Origin: FEN-1297 sp963710735
GTDB taxonomy: Bacteria; Bacteroidota; Ignavibacteria; Ignavibacteriales; Ignavibacteriaceae
DNA: 64,000 bases
Assembly (NCBI GenBank): GCA_963710735.1
Contig: CAVQBN010000013.1
Coordinates: 186,001-250,000, forward strand
Direction of reading: 5' to 3'
Shown piece after piece: positions 25,573-34,058 of this stretch. The notes beneath the pieces are model-generated. The model saw only the letters and a program-made list of their open reading frames with translations, had not been told where the DNA came from and made no database searches. The translations under genes were made by a program, and so were the position numbers. The first letter of the stretch is position 1; every line of letters starts with the position of its first letter.

Positions 25573-26342
25573 TTTTTATTATCCAAATATTTTACGATGA
25601 TGCTTATTCTTCTATTCACAAAACTAAAAGGATCTTTGGGATCCCGCAATCTTCTGTCAGCATAACCTCTCACCTGATCAATTTGTTTATCCGGCAAATC
25701 ACCGGAAGTAAGTGCACGCCTTGCAGAATTTGCTCTGTCGGCACTAAGTTCAAAATTAGTGTAGCCGCTTGAGCCACCAGGATATGGACGAGAATCTGTG
25801 TGCCCTTCAATTATAATTTTATTAGGAAGCTTTGCAAGCTGATTTCCAATTTTCATTAATAACAGTTCAGCTTCTTTTGTTAATTTAGCAGTTCCTATTT
25901 CAAAAAATAAATCCTTTGCAGAATCAACTATTTCAATTTTTAAACCTTCCTTTACAAATTCAATTTTAATTTGTCCAACTATATTTTTAAAAGTAGCATC
26001 CTGGGTAAGTTCACCGAGTATTTTGTCTCCCATTGATTTAAGAAGTTCAATCTCTTTTTCGCGGGGATTGGGAATGGAAGGATTTTTTGCCTGGTCAAGC
26101 TGAGGTGTATCGGCACCTATAAGATTTTTTCCCTTGTTGGAAAATCCGATAGGATTTTTAAAATAATTAGCCACAAGCTGTTTTACATTCTGGTCCTGGC
26201 TTAGAACCCATAATACAATAAATAAAGCCATCATGGCTGTTACAAAATCTGCGTAAGCAACTTTCCAGGCGCCTCCGTGATGTCCGCCATGTTTTTTTAT
26301 CTTCTTAATTATCCTCGGTGGGAGATCAGTACCATCAGACAT
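25569..26342 (-). CDS. motB: Flagellar motor stator protein MotB (set 1)
   Basis: The 257-residue protein has one transmembrane helix (about 29-48) with the proton/sodium-carrying D32 in VAYADFVTAMMALFIVLW, close to the E. coli MotB sequence. A plug/linker follows, then an OmpA-like peptidoglycan-binding domain (about 125-255: IIEGHTDSRPYPG, NFELSADRANSARRAL). It forms the stator with the adjacent MotA and anchors it to the cell wall. The resemblance to E. coli MotB suggests proton coupling, which is inference. Confidence 0.92.
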   Translation of the reverse strand: MSDGTDLPPRIIKKIKKHGGHHGGAWKVAYADFVTAMMALFIVLWVLSQDQNVKQLVANYFKNPIGFSNKGKNLIGADTPQLDQAKNPSIPNPREKEIELLKSMGDKILGELTQDATFKNIVGQIKIEFVKEGLKIEIVDSAKDLFFEIGTAKLTKEAELLLMKIGNQLAKLPNKIIIEGHTDSRPYPGGSSGYTNFELSADRANSARRALTSGDLPDKQIDQVRGYADRRLRDPKDPFSFVNRRISIIVKYLDNKK

Positions 26343-26344
26343 AA

Positions 26345-27199
26345 CTAATTCTTTCCTCTTACATAATCTTCCAATTCACCGAAGGTCGGGCGTTCATCAG
26401 AAAAAATTGTTCTCCTTGCAATTTCAACTGCAATTATCGGGGGGTTGCCTTTTGCGTAAGCAACAATACAAGCTTTTATAGTTTCGAAGACCCTAATTTT
26501 ATTTTCAATATTATGTTCTATATTTGCAGCAAGCGGATTAACAAAACCATAAGACAGCAACACACCTAAGAACGTACCGACCAATGCAGCCGCTACGTGG
26601 TGTCCCACAACTTCTGCTCCTTTATCTATTGAGGCCATAGTAACAATAATTCCAAGTACCGCGGCAACAATTCCAAGGCCCGGAAGAGAATCGCCTACTC
26701 TAGAAAGAGAAGCAGGCACTGGTTTGGATTCTATTTCGAAAGTTTCAATTTCCGTATCAATTAAATCTTCCAGTTCGTGAGGCGGTATTCCACCGGAAAG
26801 CATAACTTTCATTGTATCTGAAAAAAAATTTCTAAGCATATCGTTTTGAACAAACTTTTTATTCATTGAAAGTATATCACTTTCTTTAGGGTTTTCAATA
26901 TGCTTTTCTATTGCAAGAAGCCCATCCCTTTGAGCTACCAGAAACAGTTCATTAAAGGATTTTAATAATTCCAAATAATCTTTTTTGGTAAAATGATCAG
27001 GAGAAAATACTTTAGGTATTTCGGCCATTATTTTTTTAAGAAGTGAAAGCGGAGAAGATATTAGTACGCTGCCTAATGCCGCACCACCGATGGTAATAAA
27101 CTCTGAATATTGCAGAAGGAGAAGAAGGTTACCTCCGGCAATTAGAAATCCGGCTACAATAGCAAGAATTACAACAAGCAAGCCTATTATTACAAACAT
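26345..27199 (-). CDS. motA: Flagellar motor stator protein MotA (set 1)
   Basis: The 284-residue protein has four transmembrane segments (about 2-20, 30-50, 170-190 and 200-222) and the large cytoplasmic loop between TM2 and TM3 carrying rotor-contact charges. GDSLPGLGIVAAVLGIIVTM and VGTFLGVLLSYGFVNP are the conserved MotA channel helices. It sits 2 bp before motB1 and 1 bp after the receiver-HPt gene. The length is similar to E. coli MotA and longer than the second copy. Confidence 0.92.
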   Translation of the reverse strand: MFVIIGLLVVILAIVAGFLIAGGNLLLLLQYSEFITIGGAALGSVLISSPLSLLKKIMAEIPKVFSPDHFTKKDYLELLKSFNELFLVAQRDGLLAIEKHIENPKESDILSMNKKFVQNDMLRNFFSDTMKVMLSGGIPPHELEDLIDTEIETFEIESKPVPASLSRVGDSLPGLGIVAAVLGIIVTMASIDKGAEVVGHHVAAALVGTFLGVLLSYGFVNPLAANIEHNIENKIRVFETIKACIVAYAKGNPPIIAVEIARRTIFSDERPTFGELEDYVRGKN

Positions 27200-27200
27200 A

Positions 27201-27926
27201 TTATTTTTCTATAAGTGAATTTGATACTTCTATTTCGTTAACAAGAGTAAAAATTTGATCACACATTAATTTTATTTGGTCCCAGTTTACATGCAGCCCT
27301 GTTATATGATCTTCTATAACAACACCTAATACACTTAAATGAGGATACCCGATTGTACTTCCGGTTCCTCTAATTTCATGAGCTATATTTCTGATACTTT
27401 CCTTATCAAAATTTCTTAAACCTTTTTTTAACGCTTCTTTTTGGGCCGGGAAGTTCTTCAAAAACATAATTAACAGCTGCTTCTGTACATCTTCATTTTG
27501 AAGCGAAGGTAGTAACTTCTCACTCTTTAGATTATGAAGAAAATCTTCTCCCAAAAGCTCATTTATATTCTTTATTATTATTTCTTTCTTTAACGGTTTT
27601 GATATTACACGATCTGCACCTGCTTCTATTGCAGCCAGGACATTTGTTCTATTAGTGTTTCCGCTTATTACAATTACAGGAATGGTTTTATGATTTTCCA
27701 GCACCTTTATTACCTGCAGCATTTTTACACCGTCAAAATTCGGCATCATTAAATCAAGAAAAATTAAAACAGGATTGTATTCAGCTATTTTTTGAATGCC
27801 GTCTAAGCCATCATGACTTGTAATTACATTAATATGATAATTGCTGAAAAATTTTTTTAATGATTGACATATTATATCTGAATCGTCAACCACTAGAATA
27901 GTATTATTATTTTGATCATCAATCAT
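27201..27926 (-). CDS. Response regulator with C-terminal HPt domain
   Basis: The receiver domain (about 10-125) has D14/D15, phosphoacceptor D58 (FLDLMMP) and K110. A histidine phosphotransfer domain (about 140-235) carries H183 in NIAHEIRGTGSTIG. A single protein can thus receive phosphate on Asp and relay it via His. Its position between csrA and motA1 suggests that the relay links to motor or flagellar control. It overlaps csrA by 8 bp. Confidence 0.85.
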   Translation of the reverse strand: MIDDQNNNTILVVDDSDIICQSLKKFFSNYHINVITSHDGLDGIQKIAEYNPVLIFLDLMMPNFDGVKMLQVIKVLENHKTIPVIVISGNTNRTNVLAAIEAGADRVISKPLKKEIIIKNINELLGEDFLHNLKSEKLLPSLQNEDVQKQLLIMFLKNFPAQKEALKKGLRNFDKESIRNIAHEIRGTGSTIGYPHLSVLGVVIEDHITGLHVNWDQIKLMCDQIFTLVNEIEVSNSLIEK

Positions 27927-28173
27927 TATCCGCTTCCCTTATCTTGTTTAATTTAAGTTTGGATAAGTCGGCAGTTTTATGATCACGGCCGGAAATTGAA
28001 GCTTCAATTGTAACCTGTTTTATATTTTCATAGATCTCTCCACGAAATATTTCAACATCTGCTGGAGCTGAAAATCCAAGCTTAACCTGTCCTTCCGATA
28101 CTGCCAGTATTTTAATTGTTATTTCAGATCCGATTTTTATTTCTTCGTCTGTTTTTCTAGTTAATATTAACAT
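27919..28173 (-). CDS. csrA: Carbon storage regulator CsrA
   Basis: The 84-residue protein matches CsrA: MLILTRKTDEEIKIG, then VKLGFSAPADVEIFRGEIYENI. A somewhat long basic tail follows the core. It is a dimeric RNA-binding repressor of translation, typically acting on flagellin or hook-associated mRNAs. The adjacent fliW encodes its protein antagonist, as in the FliW-CsrA partner switch of Bacillus and Campylobacter. GGA-containing 5' regions elsewhere would be targets. Confidence 0.95.
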   Translation of the reverse strand: MLILTRKTDEEIKIGSEITIKILAVSEGQVKLGFSAPADVEIFRGEIYENIKQVTIEASISGRDHKTADLSKLKLNKIREADND

Positions 28174-28189
28174 TTTGATACCGGGTTTA

Positions 28190-28570
28190 TCATTCTTTAA
28201 ATAGGAAATATTTAATAGGATATTTTTCAGTATCCAAAATTTTCTGAAAACCTGTCTTCGCTGTTTGATTAATATATACAGGTGCTTTTAAGTTCACGGT
28301 GGTTTTCAATGTTTCTTGATTCATAGTAACGATTCCAAAAGGTTCATGATCTTTTTCTGTTTGATATTTATCGTCAATCACTCTAATGCCAATTAAAGGA
28401 AATGCTAAATCAGGTGAATCAATAGAATTAAGCCAATAAAAAAGGTCACCTTCTATTTTTATAAATAGATATTTTTTCAGATGTTCAAATCCAAAAATAC
28501 CGGAAGCAAAATTTATTACATGTTCTGAGGTATATTCTATTTCACCAAATTGATTAGTTTTTACTTTCAT
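28190..28570 (-). CDS. fliW: Flagellar assembly factor FliW
   Basis: The product is about 126 residues from the ATG at 28570; an in-frame GTG at 28579 is an alternative start. The family motifs FGEIEYTSEHVINFASGIFGFEHLKKY and FYWLNSIDSPDLAFPLI are clear. FliW binds CsrA and flagellin and releases CsrA when flagellin is secreted. It lies 16 bp before csrA, the arrangement expected for a partner-switch module. Confidence 0.93.
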   Translation of the reverse strand: MKVKTNQFGEIEYTSEHVINFASGIFGFEHLKKYLFIKIEGDLFYWLNSIDSPDLAFPLIGIRVIDDKYQTEKDHEPFGIVTMNQETLKTTVNLKAPVYINQTAKTGFQKILDTEKYPIKYFLFKE

Positions 28571-28575
28571 ATAAA

Positions 28576-29391
28576 TCACTTTTTTATTATTACTATATCT
28601 ACTCTTCTATTATTTGCTCTGCCTTCTGCTGTATTATTAGAATCAATCGGTCTGTATTCTGAGTATCCGACAATTGAGACTTTTTCAGGAGGCAAATTTT
28701 CATTATGAATTAAGAAATATGCAGTATTAAGCGCTCTTGTTACAGAAAGGTGCCAGTTTGAAGGAAAGTTCGGGGTATTAATAGGTACGTCATCGGTATG
28801 TCCTTCAACTCTAATATCATTAGGCAGCGACTTTAATATCACGGATAATCTGTCCAATACTAATAACGAACTGCTTGTCAAATCTGCACTGCCGGATTTA
28901 AATAAAATATCATCCATAATATGGATAGTAACTCCTCTTTTATTTTCTTCCAGCATAATTGAATTATTATAATGATATTTATCGATCAACTGCATAAGCT
29001 TGCTTTTCAATATATCATTACTCCCTAAATTTGATGGAGCAACATCACTTTTCACACTCACAATTTTTGTATGATTACCAAAAACATCTCCTACCGCAGA
29101 AATCATTTTTTTATACTTATTAGCGTCTATGTTTGATATTGCGTACAAAATAATAAATAGCCCTAATAATAATGTTATTAAATCAGCATAAGTTATAAGA
29201 TACCTATCTTTTTCACCGCCCTCGAAAAAAGGGGATTCTTCAGGGTCTAATAACTCATCATTTCTAATTGTTCTCTTTGCGGAAGCAGGCTTATAAGTCT
29301 TGCTTTTACCAGCGAGGGAATCTCCCCGCTCTGCAGTGCCAACGTACCTTCCAGAGAAATCTCCATCATATGTTTTTCTTCCAAATGACAT
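28576..29391 (-). CDS. motB: Flagellar motor stator protein MotB (set 2)
   Basis: The 271-residue protein has one transmembrane helix with D70 in ITYADLITLLLGLFIILYAIS, and an OmpA-like domain (about 145-270: VEGHTDDVPINTPNFPSNWHLS). It resembles Gram-positive/Thermotoga-type MotB more than set 1. Its first 66 residues precede the helix, and about 48 of them are encoded inside the end of motA2 in another frame. No later ATG, GTG or TTG exists before the membrane segment, so the long overlap cannot be avoided by choosing a common start. Ion specificity unknown. Confidence 0.88.
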   Translation of the reverse strand: MSFGRKTYDGDFSGRYVGTAERGDSLAGKSKTYKPASAKRTIRNDELLDPEESPFFEGGEKDRYLITYADLITLLLGLFIILYAISNIDANKYKKMISAVGDVFGNHTKIVSVKSDVAPSNLGSNDILKSKLMQLIDKYHYNNSIMLEENKRGVTIHIMDDILFKSGSADLTSSSLLVLDRLSVILKSLPNDIRVEGHTDDVPINTPNFPSNWHLSVTRALNTAYFLIHNENLPPEKVSIVGYSEYRPIDSNNTAEGRANNRRVDIVIIKK

Positions 29392-30026
29392 TTTTTTAAT
29401 TTATCACCAATTGGTAGCCATAAAATATTGGCACTAAAAACTCCCCAAAGGGTAGCAATAAATGCCGAAGCTATATTTTTAATTAAAGAATTAGGATCTC
29501 CGCCGGCATTTGCAAGAGTCATTATTAAACCCATAACAGTGCCGATAATACCCATTGTAGGCGCGTAACCGCCCATTTTAGTAAAGATGAATATGTTGGA
29601 AAAATGTCTTTCCTGCATCGCTTTCATTTCTAATGCAGCAAGATTTTGCAGTGAATCTGCATCAGTTCCATCAATTGCATATCTAACCAATTTTTGAGGG
29701 AATAAATATTCCAATTGATCCAGGTTCTTTTCAATCGCCAACAAACCTTCTTTCCTGGATATTATCGAAAAATCTATCAAATTATTTATAAGGTGCTTTA
29801 AATTATATTTAGAAGGAAAATATGCCAGCTTTATAAGGTTCCAAATATTTTTAAATTTATCGTAACCGAAGCCGATTATAACTGCAGAAAAAGTACCTCC
29901 GAAAACAATAATTAAAGGCGGAATCAAAAATAAAGCACCAAAGGCACCGCCTTCCCAAAAGAATGCGCCGAAGATTGACAGTATTCCTAATAATAATCCT
30001 TCTAATGCCCCGATTTTTCTTTTCAT
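29247..30026 (-). CDS. motA: Flagellar motor stator protein MotA (set 2)
   Basis: The 259-residue, PomA-sized protein has four transmembrane segments. Conserved parts are PPLIIVFGGTFSAVIIGF, MGGYAPTMGIIGTVMGLIM and ATLWGVFSANILWLPIGDKL. The family C-terminal pattern SLEGTLALQSGEIPSLV...LISLLP is intact, so the reading frame is genuine up to its stop. It overlaps motB2 by 145 bp and flgL by 4 bp. It forms a second stator type beside motA1/motB1. Confidence 0.9.
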   Translation of the reverse strand: MKRKIGALEGLLLGILSIFGAFFWEGGAFGALFLIPPLIIVFGGTFSAVIIGFGYDKFKNIWNLIKLAYFPSKYNLKHLINNLIDFSIISRKEGLLAIEKNLDQLEYLFPQKLVRYAIDGTDADSLQNLAALEMKAMQERHFSNIFIFTKMGGYAPTMGIIGTVMGLIMTLANAGGDPNSLIKNIASAFIATLWGVFSANILWLPIGDKLKKCHLEEKHMMEISLEGTLALQSGEIPSLVKARLISLLPQREQLEMMSY

Positions 30027-31279
30027 AAGTAATTAAGTAATGATTGAGGTAAAACTTTTGAAGCCATTTGATACGACATTTGTAAGAGTGTCTCCTGACT
30101 TGTTAAATCAACAGAAGCCTTAGCTATATCAACACCATCTGTTTTGGAAATTAAATCCTGCAGCTGCAGAGTTTTATTATTTAATAAACTCTTAGAGTTT
30201 GTAAGACGATTTGCAATATTACCTGATTTAGAAATATTATTTAAAAGACTATTGTTAAAATCAGTAATTGCTTGCATCTGGTCCGCAGTAGGTTTAATAC
30301 CGGCTTTTAAGTTATTACTGATATTAATCAGTGTATTAAAAATGTCAGTCTTTTGGTTGGCCGTAAAAGTTAAAGAAGATGCTCCAGCCTTTTCATTGAC
30401 AGCAGTCGGATCATAACTAAAATTTATATTATTTGCCGGCACATTTATTTGAATCAATGCAGGCGGTTTACCATTAACTGATTGGAGATTGCCTGTAATA
30501 CTATCGAACACCATCGATTGCGCTGCAGGCGGTGAAGAAAGCACCGAATTGTTGCTGCTGTCCAAAATATCATATGTAAAATTATAAGTGTTTGCTGCTG
30601 TTTTTGTAAAATTAGCTTTAAAGGTAAACTGGTTTCCCTGGGCATCGTAAACACTTGTCTGATTAGTTACAGTTGCACCAACTGCAGTAGTGGAATCAAT
30701 ACTTCCACCGCCTTTAACAATAGTTCCAAATACATCCGTACCGCTCAAATTAATTTGTTCCGTAACATTAGGAGAGATACGGATATTTTGAGCACCGGAT
30801 ATATTGCTGTCTTTAACCTCTATAGACTTTCCATCAGCTGTATAACCAAATGGTGCATTATTAGAATCAGTGCCTGCAAAAACATACTTACCATTTGATT
30901 GAGTATTTGCGCTGTCTAAAATTAAAGATAATGAAGAATCAATTTGGTCGGCAAAATTACCAAGGTTCTGGCTGTTGGCAGCATTCTGTACTTGAGTAAG
31001 ACTTGACAATACGTTAGTTATTTGATCCTGAATATTCTGCATAGCCTGGGTAGAATCATTCACAAATGCAAGGCCGCTATCAATATTACCCATTATAGTA
31101 TTCGCTTGAGTAATTTGATTATTCCAGCCTAAAATATTAACTGTACCGTTTGGTGAATCAGATGGTTTTTGAATAGTGGTACCCAGTGAAATTTCAGTTT
31201 GCAAATCACTAACTTTACTTTTAGTAGTAGTTAAATTCTGCAAAAAACTGTTTGTCATCATTAAATCTGTTATTCTCAT
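30023..31279 (-). CDS. flgL: Hook-filament junction protein FlgL
   Basis: The 418-residue protein has the flagellin-like N-terminal helix region (MRITDLMMTNSFLQNLTTTKSKVSDLQTEISLG) and C-terminal helix (GVDIAKASVDLTSQETLLQM...VLPQSLLNYL). The central part is enlarged (about 200-310), including a beta segment rich in Asn/Ser and similar to hook D2-type domains. It assembles on FlgK to join hook and filament. Two bases separate it from flgK upstream. Confidence 0.9.
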   Translation of the reverse strand: MRITDLMMTNSFLQNLTTTKSKVSDLQTEISLGTTIQKPSDSPNGTVNILGWNNQITQANTIMGNIDSGLAFVNDSTQAMQNIQDQITNVLSSLTQVQNAANSQNLGNFADQIDSSLSLILDSANTQSNGKYVFAGTDSNNAPFGYTADGKSIEVKDSNISGAQNIRISPNVTEQINLSGTDVFGTIVKGGGSIDSTTAVGATVTNQTSVYDAQGNQFTFKANFTKTAANTYNFTYDILDSSNNSVLSSPPAAQSMVFDSITGNLQSVNGKPPALIQINVPANNINFSYDPTAVNEKAGASSLTFTANQKTDIFNTLINISNNLKAGIKPTADQMQAITDFNNSLLNNISKSGNIANRLTNSKSLLNNKTLQLQDLISKTDGVDIAKASVDLTSQETLLQMSYQMASKVLPQSLLNYL

Positions 31280-31280
31280 A

Positions 31281-31691
31281 TTACGACACCATATTTAATA
31301 AAGTTTGTAACATCTGATCGGCAACAGTAATAAGTTTTGCCGAAGCAGTATAAGATTTTTGATATTGAATTACGTTTGTCATTTCCTCATCAACAGACAC
31401 ACCTGAATAAGAAGCTTGCTGCTGCTTCAATTGCTGCACTACCAGGTTATAAGAATTGGCAGTATTCGACGCACTTTTTGCATCGGTACCAATCTGGCTG
31501 ACAAGAGAAGAATAATTATCCAGCAAAGTGGTCCCGTCAGCTTGCTTTTGTGAACTTAGTCCCGCAATATTTAATGCAATATCACCATTACCGGATGTGC
31601 CGTCTGATGAAATAGCGATCTTATTGGGATCATTAAGAATTAAATTGTTAATCTTTAAAGTTCCGTTTGAATAACTGTCGAAAAAATTAAT
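31281..31691 (-). CDS. flgK: FlgK, C-terminal part (frame-shifted from its N-terminal part)
   Basis: In the frame one base beyond the FlgK N-terminal part, the sequence continues INFFDSYSNGTLKINNLILN and GTSGNGDIALNIAGL, ending in the conserved FlgK C-terminal helix VDEEMTNVIQYQKSYTASAK...LLNMVS. It has no start of its own at the join. Its first in-frame ATG is at 31526. Deleting one A at about 31690 restores a continuous 453-residue FlgK. Confidence 0.85.
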   Translation of the reverse strand: MNFFDSYSNGTLKINNLILNDPNKIAISSDGTSGNGDIALNIAGLSSQKQADGTTLLDNYSSLVSQIGTDAKSASNTANSYNLVVQQLKQQQASYSGVSVDEEMTNVIQYQKSYTASAKLITVADQMLQTLLNMVS

Positions 31692-32643
31692 TCCCGGTTT
31701 GAGGAGGATTGTCTAAGGTATACCCGCTTGAATGCTGACTGTTTACAGATTTCATTAAATTATTAACAAATGAATCCAGGCTGCTTTGATATGAAGGGAT
31801 TTTGTTATTATAAACATTTGCATCCGCATATAGCTGCCCGCCGGTAAGATTTAAACCCACAGCACCATCTTTTGTAGTAACAACCAGTTTGCCGTTTTGT
31901 GTGCTGGCTTGAAATTGTACTGCGGTAACTTTGTCAGCCGCAAATACTCCACCGATAGAAATGTTGGCGGAATTTTGAGAATCATAATTAACATTAATAT
32001 TTACCATTTTACTTAAATCGTTAATTACCTTATCCCTTGTATCCAGAAGATCATTCGGCGATTGGCCAGCATTCTGTAAATTATAAATTTGAGCATTTAA
32101 CGTTTGTATCTGCTGCAAATCGCTATTAATAGAATTTACATCCGAAGAAATCTGAGTTTTAAGACTGGTCTGGATTGTATTCAAACCCTGGTTTACAGTT
32201 TGTATCTGATCGCTTAACGATTGAGCTGTTTGAATTACATTTTGTCTTAACGAAACTGAATTGGGAGAAACTGAGAGCTGCTGCCAAGCATTAAAAAATG
32301 CTGTGGTTAAACTTGATATGCCTTGATCCGAAGGTTCATTCAATACACTCTGCACCTGATCTAATAAAACGCTGCTTTCATTATTGCTTGAATACTTGGA
32401 GTTATTTTCTCTAAGCTGCTGATCTGTTAAAGCATCATGAATCCTGCTTATATCTTCTATCTTTACGCCGGTACCCCAGAAGAAACCTCCTAGCTGCTGT
32501 GGGGTTGATGTTCCAAGATCAACTCTCTGCCTTGAATAATCGGGGTTGCTAGCATTAGATATATTTTGAGATGTTACATCCAATGCGCCTTGATAAACTG
32601 ATAAACTTCTAGTAGCAATATCAAAAATATTACTCAATCCCAT
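31687..32643 (-). CDS. flgK: Hook-associated protein FlgK, N-terminal part
   Basis: The frame encodes 318 residues. MGLSNIFDIATRSLSVYQGALDVTSQNISNASNPDYSRQRVDL is the rod/hook N-terminal motif, followed by the long FlgK coiled region and the IYNLQNAGQSPNDLLDTRDKVINDLSKMV segment. The frame ends at TAA (31687-31689) after LDNPPQTGN, in mid-domain, while the rest of FlgK continues in the next frame. As FlgK is needed for filament assembly, the break is either an error or a motility-abolishing mutation. Starts 1 bp after flgN. Confidence 0.9.
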   Translation of the reverse strand: MGLSNIFDIATRSLSVYQGALDVTSQNISNASNPDYSRQRVDLGTSTPQQLGGFFWGTGVKIEDISRIHDALTDQQLRENNSKYSSNNESSVLLDQVQSVLNEPSDQGISSLTTAFFNAWQQLSVSPNSVSLRQNVIQTAQSLSDQIQTVNQGLNTIQTSLKTQISSDVNSINSDLQQIQTLNAQIYNLQNAGQSPNDLLDTRDKVINDLSKMVNINVNYDSQNSANISIGGVFAADKVTAVQFQASTQNGKLVVTTKDGAVGLNLTGGQLYADANVYNNKIPSYQSSLDSFVNNLMKSVNSQHSSGYTLDNPPQTGN

Positions 32644-32644
32644 T

Positions 32645-33097
32645 TCAATATCTCCTATCTATCAGAACATTTCTATTTGCCGAAGAAAATGCAGTAATCA
32701 GTTCTTTAATAAATGTTCTTGACTGGTCTATCAAAATTTTATTCTGGTCATTTACTTTTATAATTTCCAAAATTAATTTTTTCATAGAGGCTTGTATTTT
32801 AACTATATCTCTAGTGTTAAATAATTTATGCCGATTAACTTCATCAATAAAATCCGAAAGTTTATTGGATTTAGCTTGGAGAGAATTCTTACCGGAAATC
32901 TGTTGAATAATATCCTGTCTAAGTGTTTCACAATTTCCAATGTTAAATAAAAGAATCCCGATACTCTTTAGCGTATCCTCAATTCCTTTACTATCACCGT
33001 TTATAATTGCTTTTTGATGTTTTAGCAACGCATCCAAATATTCATTAAGGATTTGGCGCTGCTCTTTAAGGCATCTAAATAGATTGGTCAGTTCCAT
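32645..33097 (-). CDS. flgN: FlgN-like export chaperone
   Basis: The 150-residue protein is predicted all-helical and rich in Leu, Lys and Asn (LTNLFRCLKEQRQILNEYLDALLKHQKAII). It has the size and position of FlgN, the chaperone for FlgK and FlgL. FlgN sequences are poorly conserved, so location between flgJ and flgK is the main support. Overlaps flgJ by 23 bp. Confidence 0.7.
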   Translation of the reverse strand: MELTNLFRCLKEQRQILNEYLDALLKHQKAIINGDSKGIEDTLKSIGILLFNIGNCETLRQDIIQQISGKNSLQAKSNKLSDFIDEVNRHKLFNTRDIVKIQASMKKLILEIIKVNDQNKILIDQSRTFIKELITAFSSANRNVLIDRRY

Positions 33098-34025
33098 TCT
33101 TTTCTCCGTTTAAATGGTTCAAATAACCCACAACTCTTTTAACATAATTTTTAGTTTCTTCAAATGGCGGAATTCCGCCGTATTTATCAACATTTTGAGG
33201 ACCTGCATTGTAAGACGCCAAAGCAAGATTCAGATTCCCATTATATTTTCGAAGCATTTCGGCTAAATATTTAGTCCCTCCGTAAATATTTTGCTTTGGA
33301 TCCCAAATATTCTTTACACCCATGTCATTTGCAGTAGAATCAATCAGTTGCATCAATCCTTTTGCTTTTGCTCCCGATAATGCCTTATCGTTAGCCGCAG
33401 ATTCGGTAAGGATTACAGACTTTATGACATTTTGGTCTACGCCGAAAATATTGGATGCGTTATCAATGATGTTTTGGTAACGATCTAATCTTTCCAATGC
33501 CTTAGAACTGGGTGAAATAGACGGAAGCACTTTAATATTTGGTTTACTATCGTTTTTTTGTGCCTGCTTTGGTGGCTCTAATTCCCGGGATTTGATATTA
33601 TTATTTCCATCTCCTGTTGTTATTTTTTTAGCAGCGTTTTCTGAATTCTCACTAGGGGCGGCATTTTTAATAATATTATTTAAAGGTTCATTGCTTATTT
33701 TATTTATGCTTGAATCCATATTTTCCCCGGTGATTTTTTTGTAAAGTATATCAGCAATACCGAGGCTTTTTTTCTTTGAAATAAATGAAGCAATTTCATT
33801 CTGAAAAATTGTATCAAAATCATCACCGCCGTAACTGTTGCTTCCAAACATTCCGTCAGTTGTTTTTGTCATACTTTTAAGCATCATAGATGTCAAAAGG
33901 CCTTCGAATTCCTTAGCCGCATTAGCAATTTTTGATTTCTGAGAATCAGAATAATGATTCGCAATATCCTGTGTGCCGGATATTTGTTTTAGCGGATCGG
34001 TTATTTTTAATTGCAAATTATTCAT
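33075..34025 (-). CDS. flgJ: FlgJ-like protein: rod-binding domain plus SLT lytic transglycosylase
   Basis: Residues about 30-100 form the FlgJ rod-binding domain (AAKEFEGLLTSMMLKSM...NEIASFISKKKSLGIAD). A low-complexity Asn/Lys/Pro linker (100-175) follows. Residues about 180-310 are an SLT (GH23) lytic transglycosylase with catalytic E208 in VILTESAAN, then GLMQLIDSTA and ASYNAGPQNV. It should cap the growing rod and open peptidoglycan for it. E. coli FlgJ instead carries a glucosaminidase domain; SLT fusions are known in other phyla. Periplasmic role via flagellar export is inferred. Confidence 0.9.
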   Translation of the reverse strand: MNNLQLKITDPLKQISGTQDIANHYSDSQKSKIANAAKEFEGLLTSMMLKSMTKTTDGMFGSNSYGGDDFDTIFQNEIASFISKKKSLGIADILYKKITGENMDSSINKISNEPLNNIIKNAAPSENSENAAKKITTGDGNNNIKSRELEPPKQAQKNDSKPNIKVLPSISPSSKALERLDRYQNIIDNASNIFGVDQNVIKSVILTESAANDKALSGAKAKGLMQLIDSTANDMGVKNIWDPKQNIYGGTKYLAEMLRKYNGNLNLALASYNAGPQNVDKYGGIPPFEETKNYVKRVVGYLNHLNGEKNGTDQSI

Positions 34026-34058
34026 TTAATGCTTATTGCCTTTTAAATTATTACAAGT

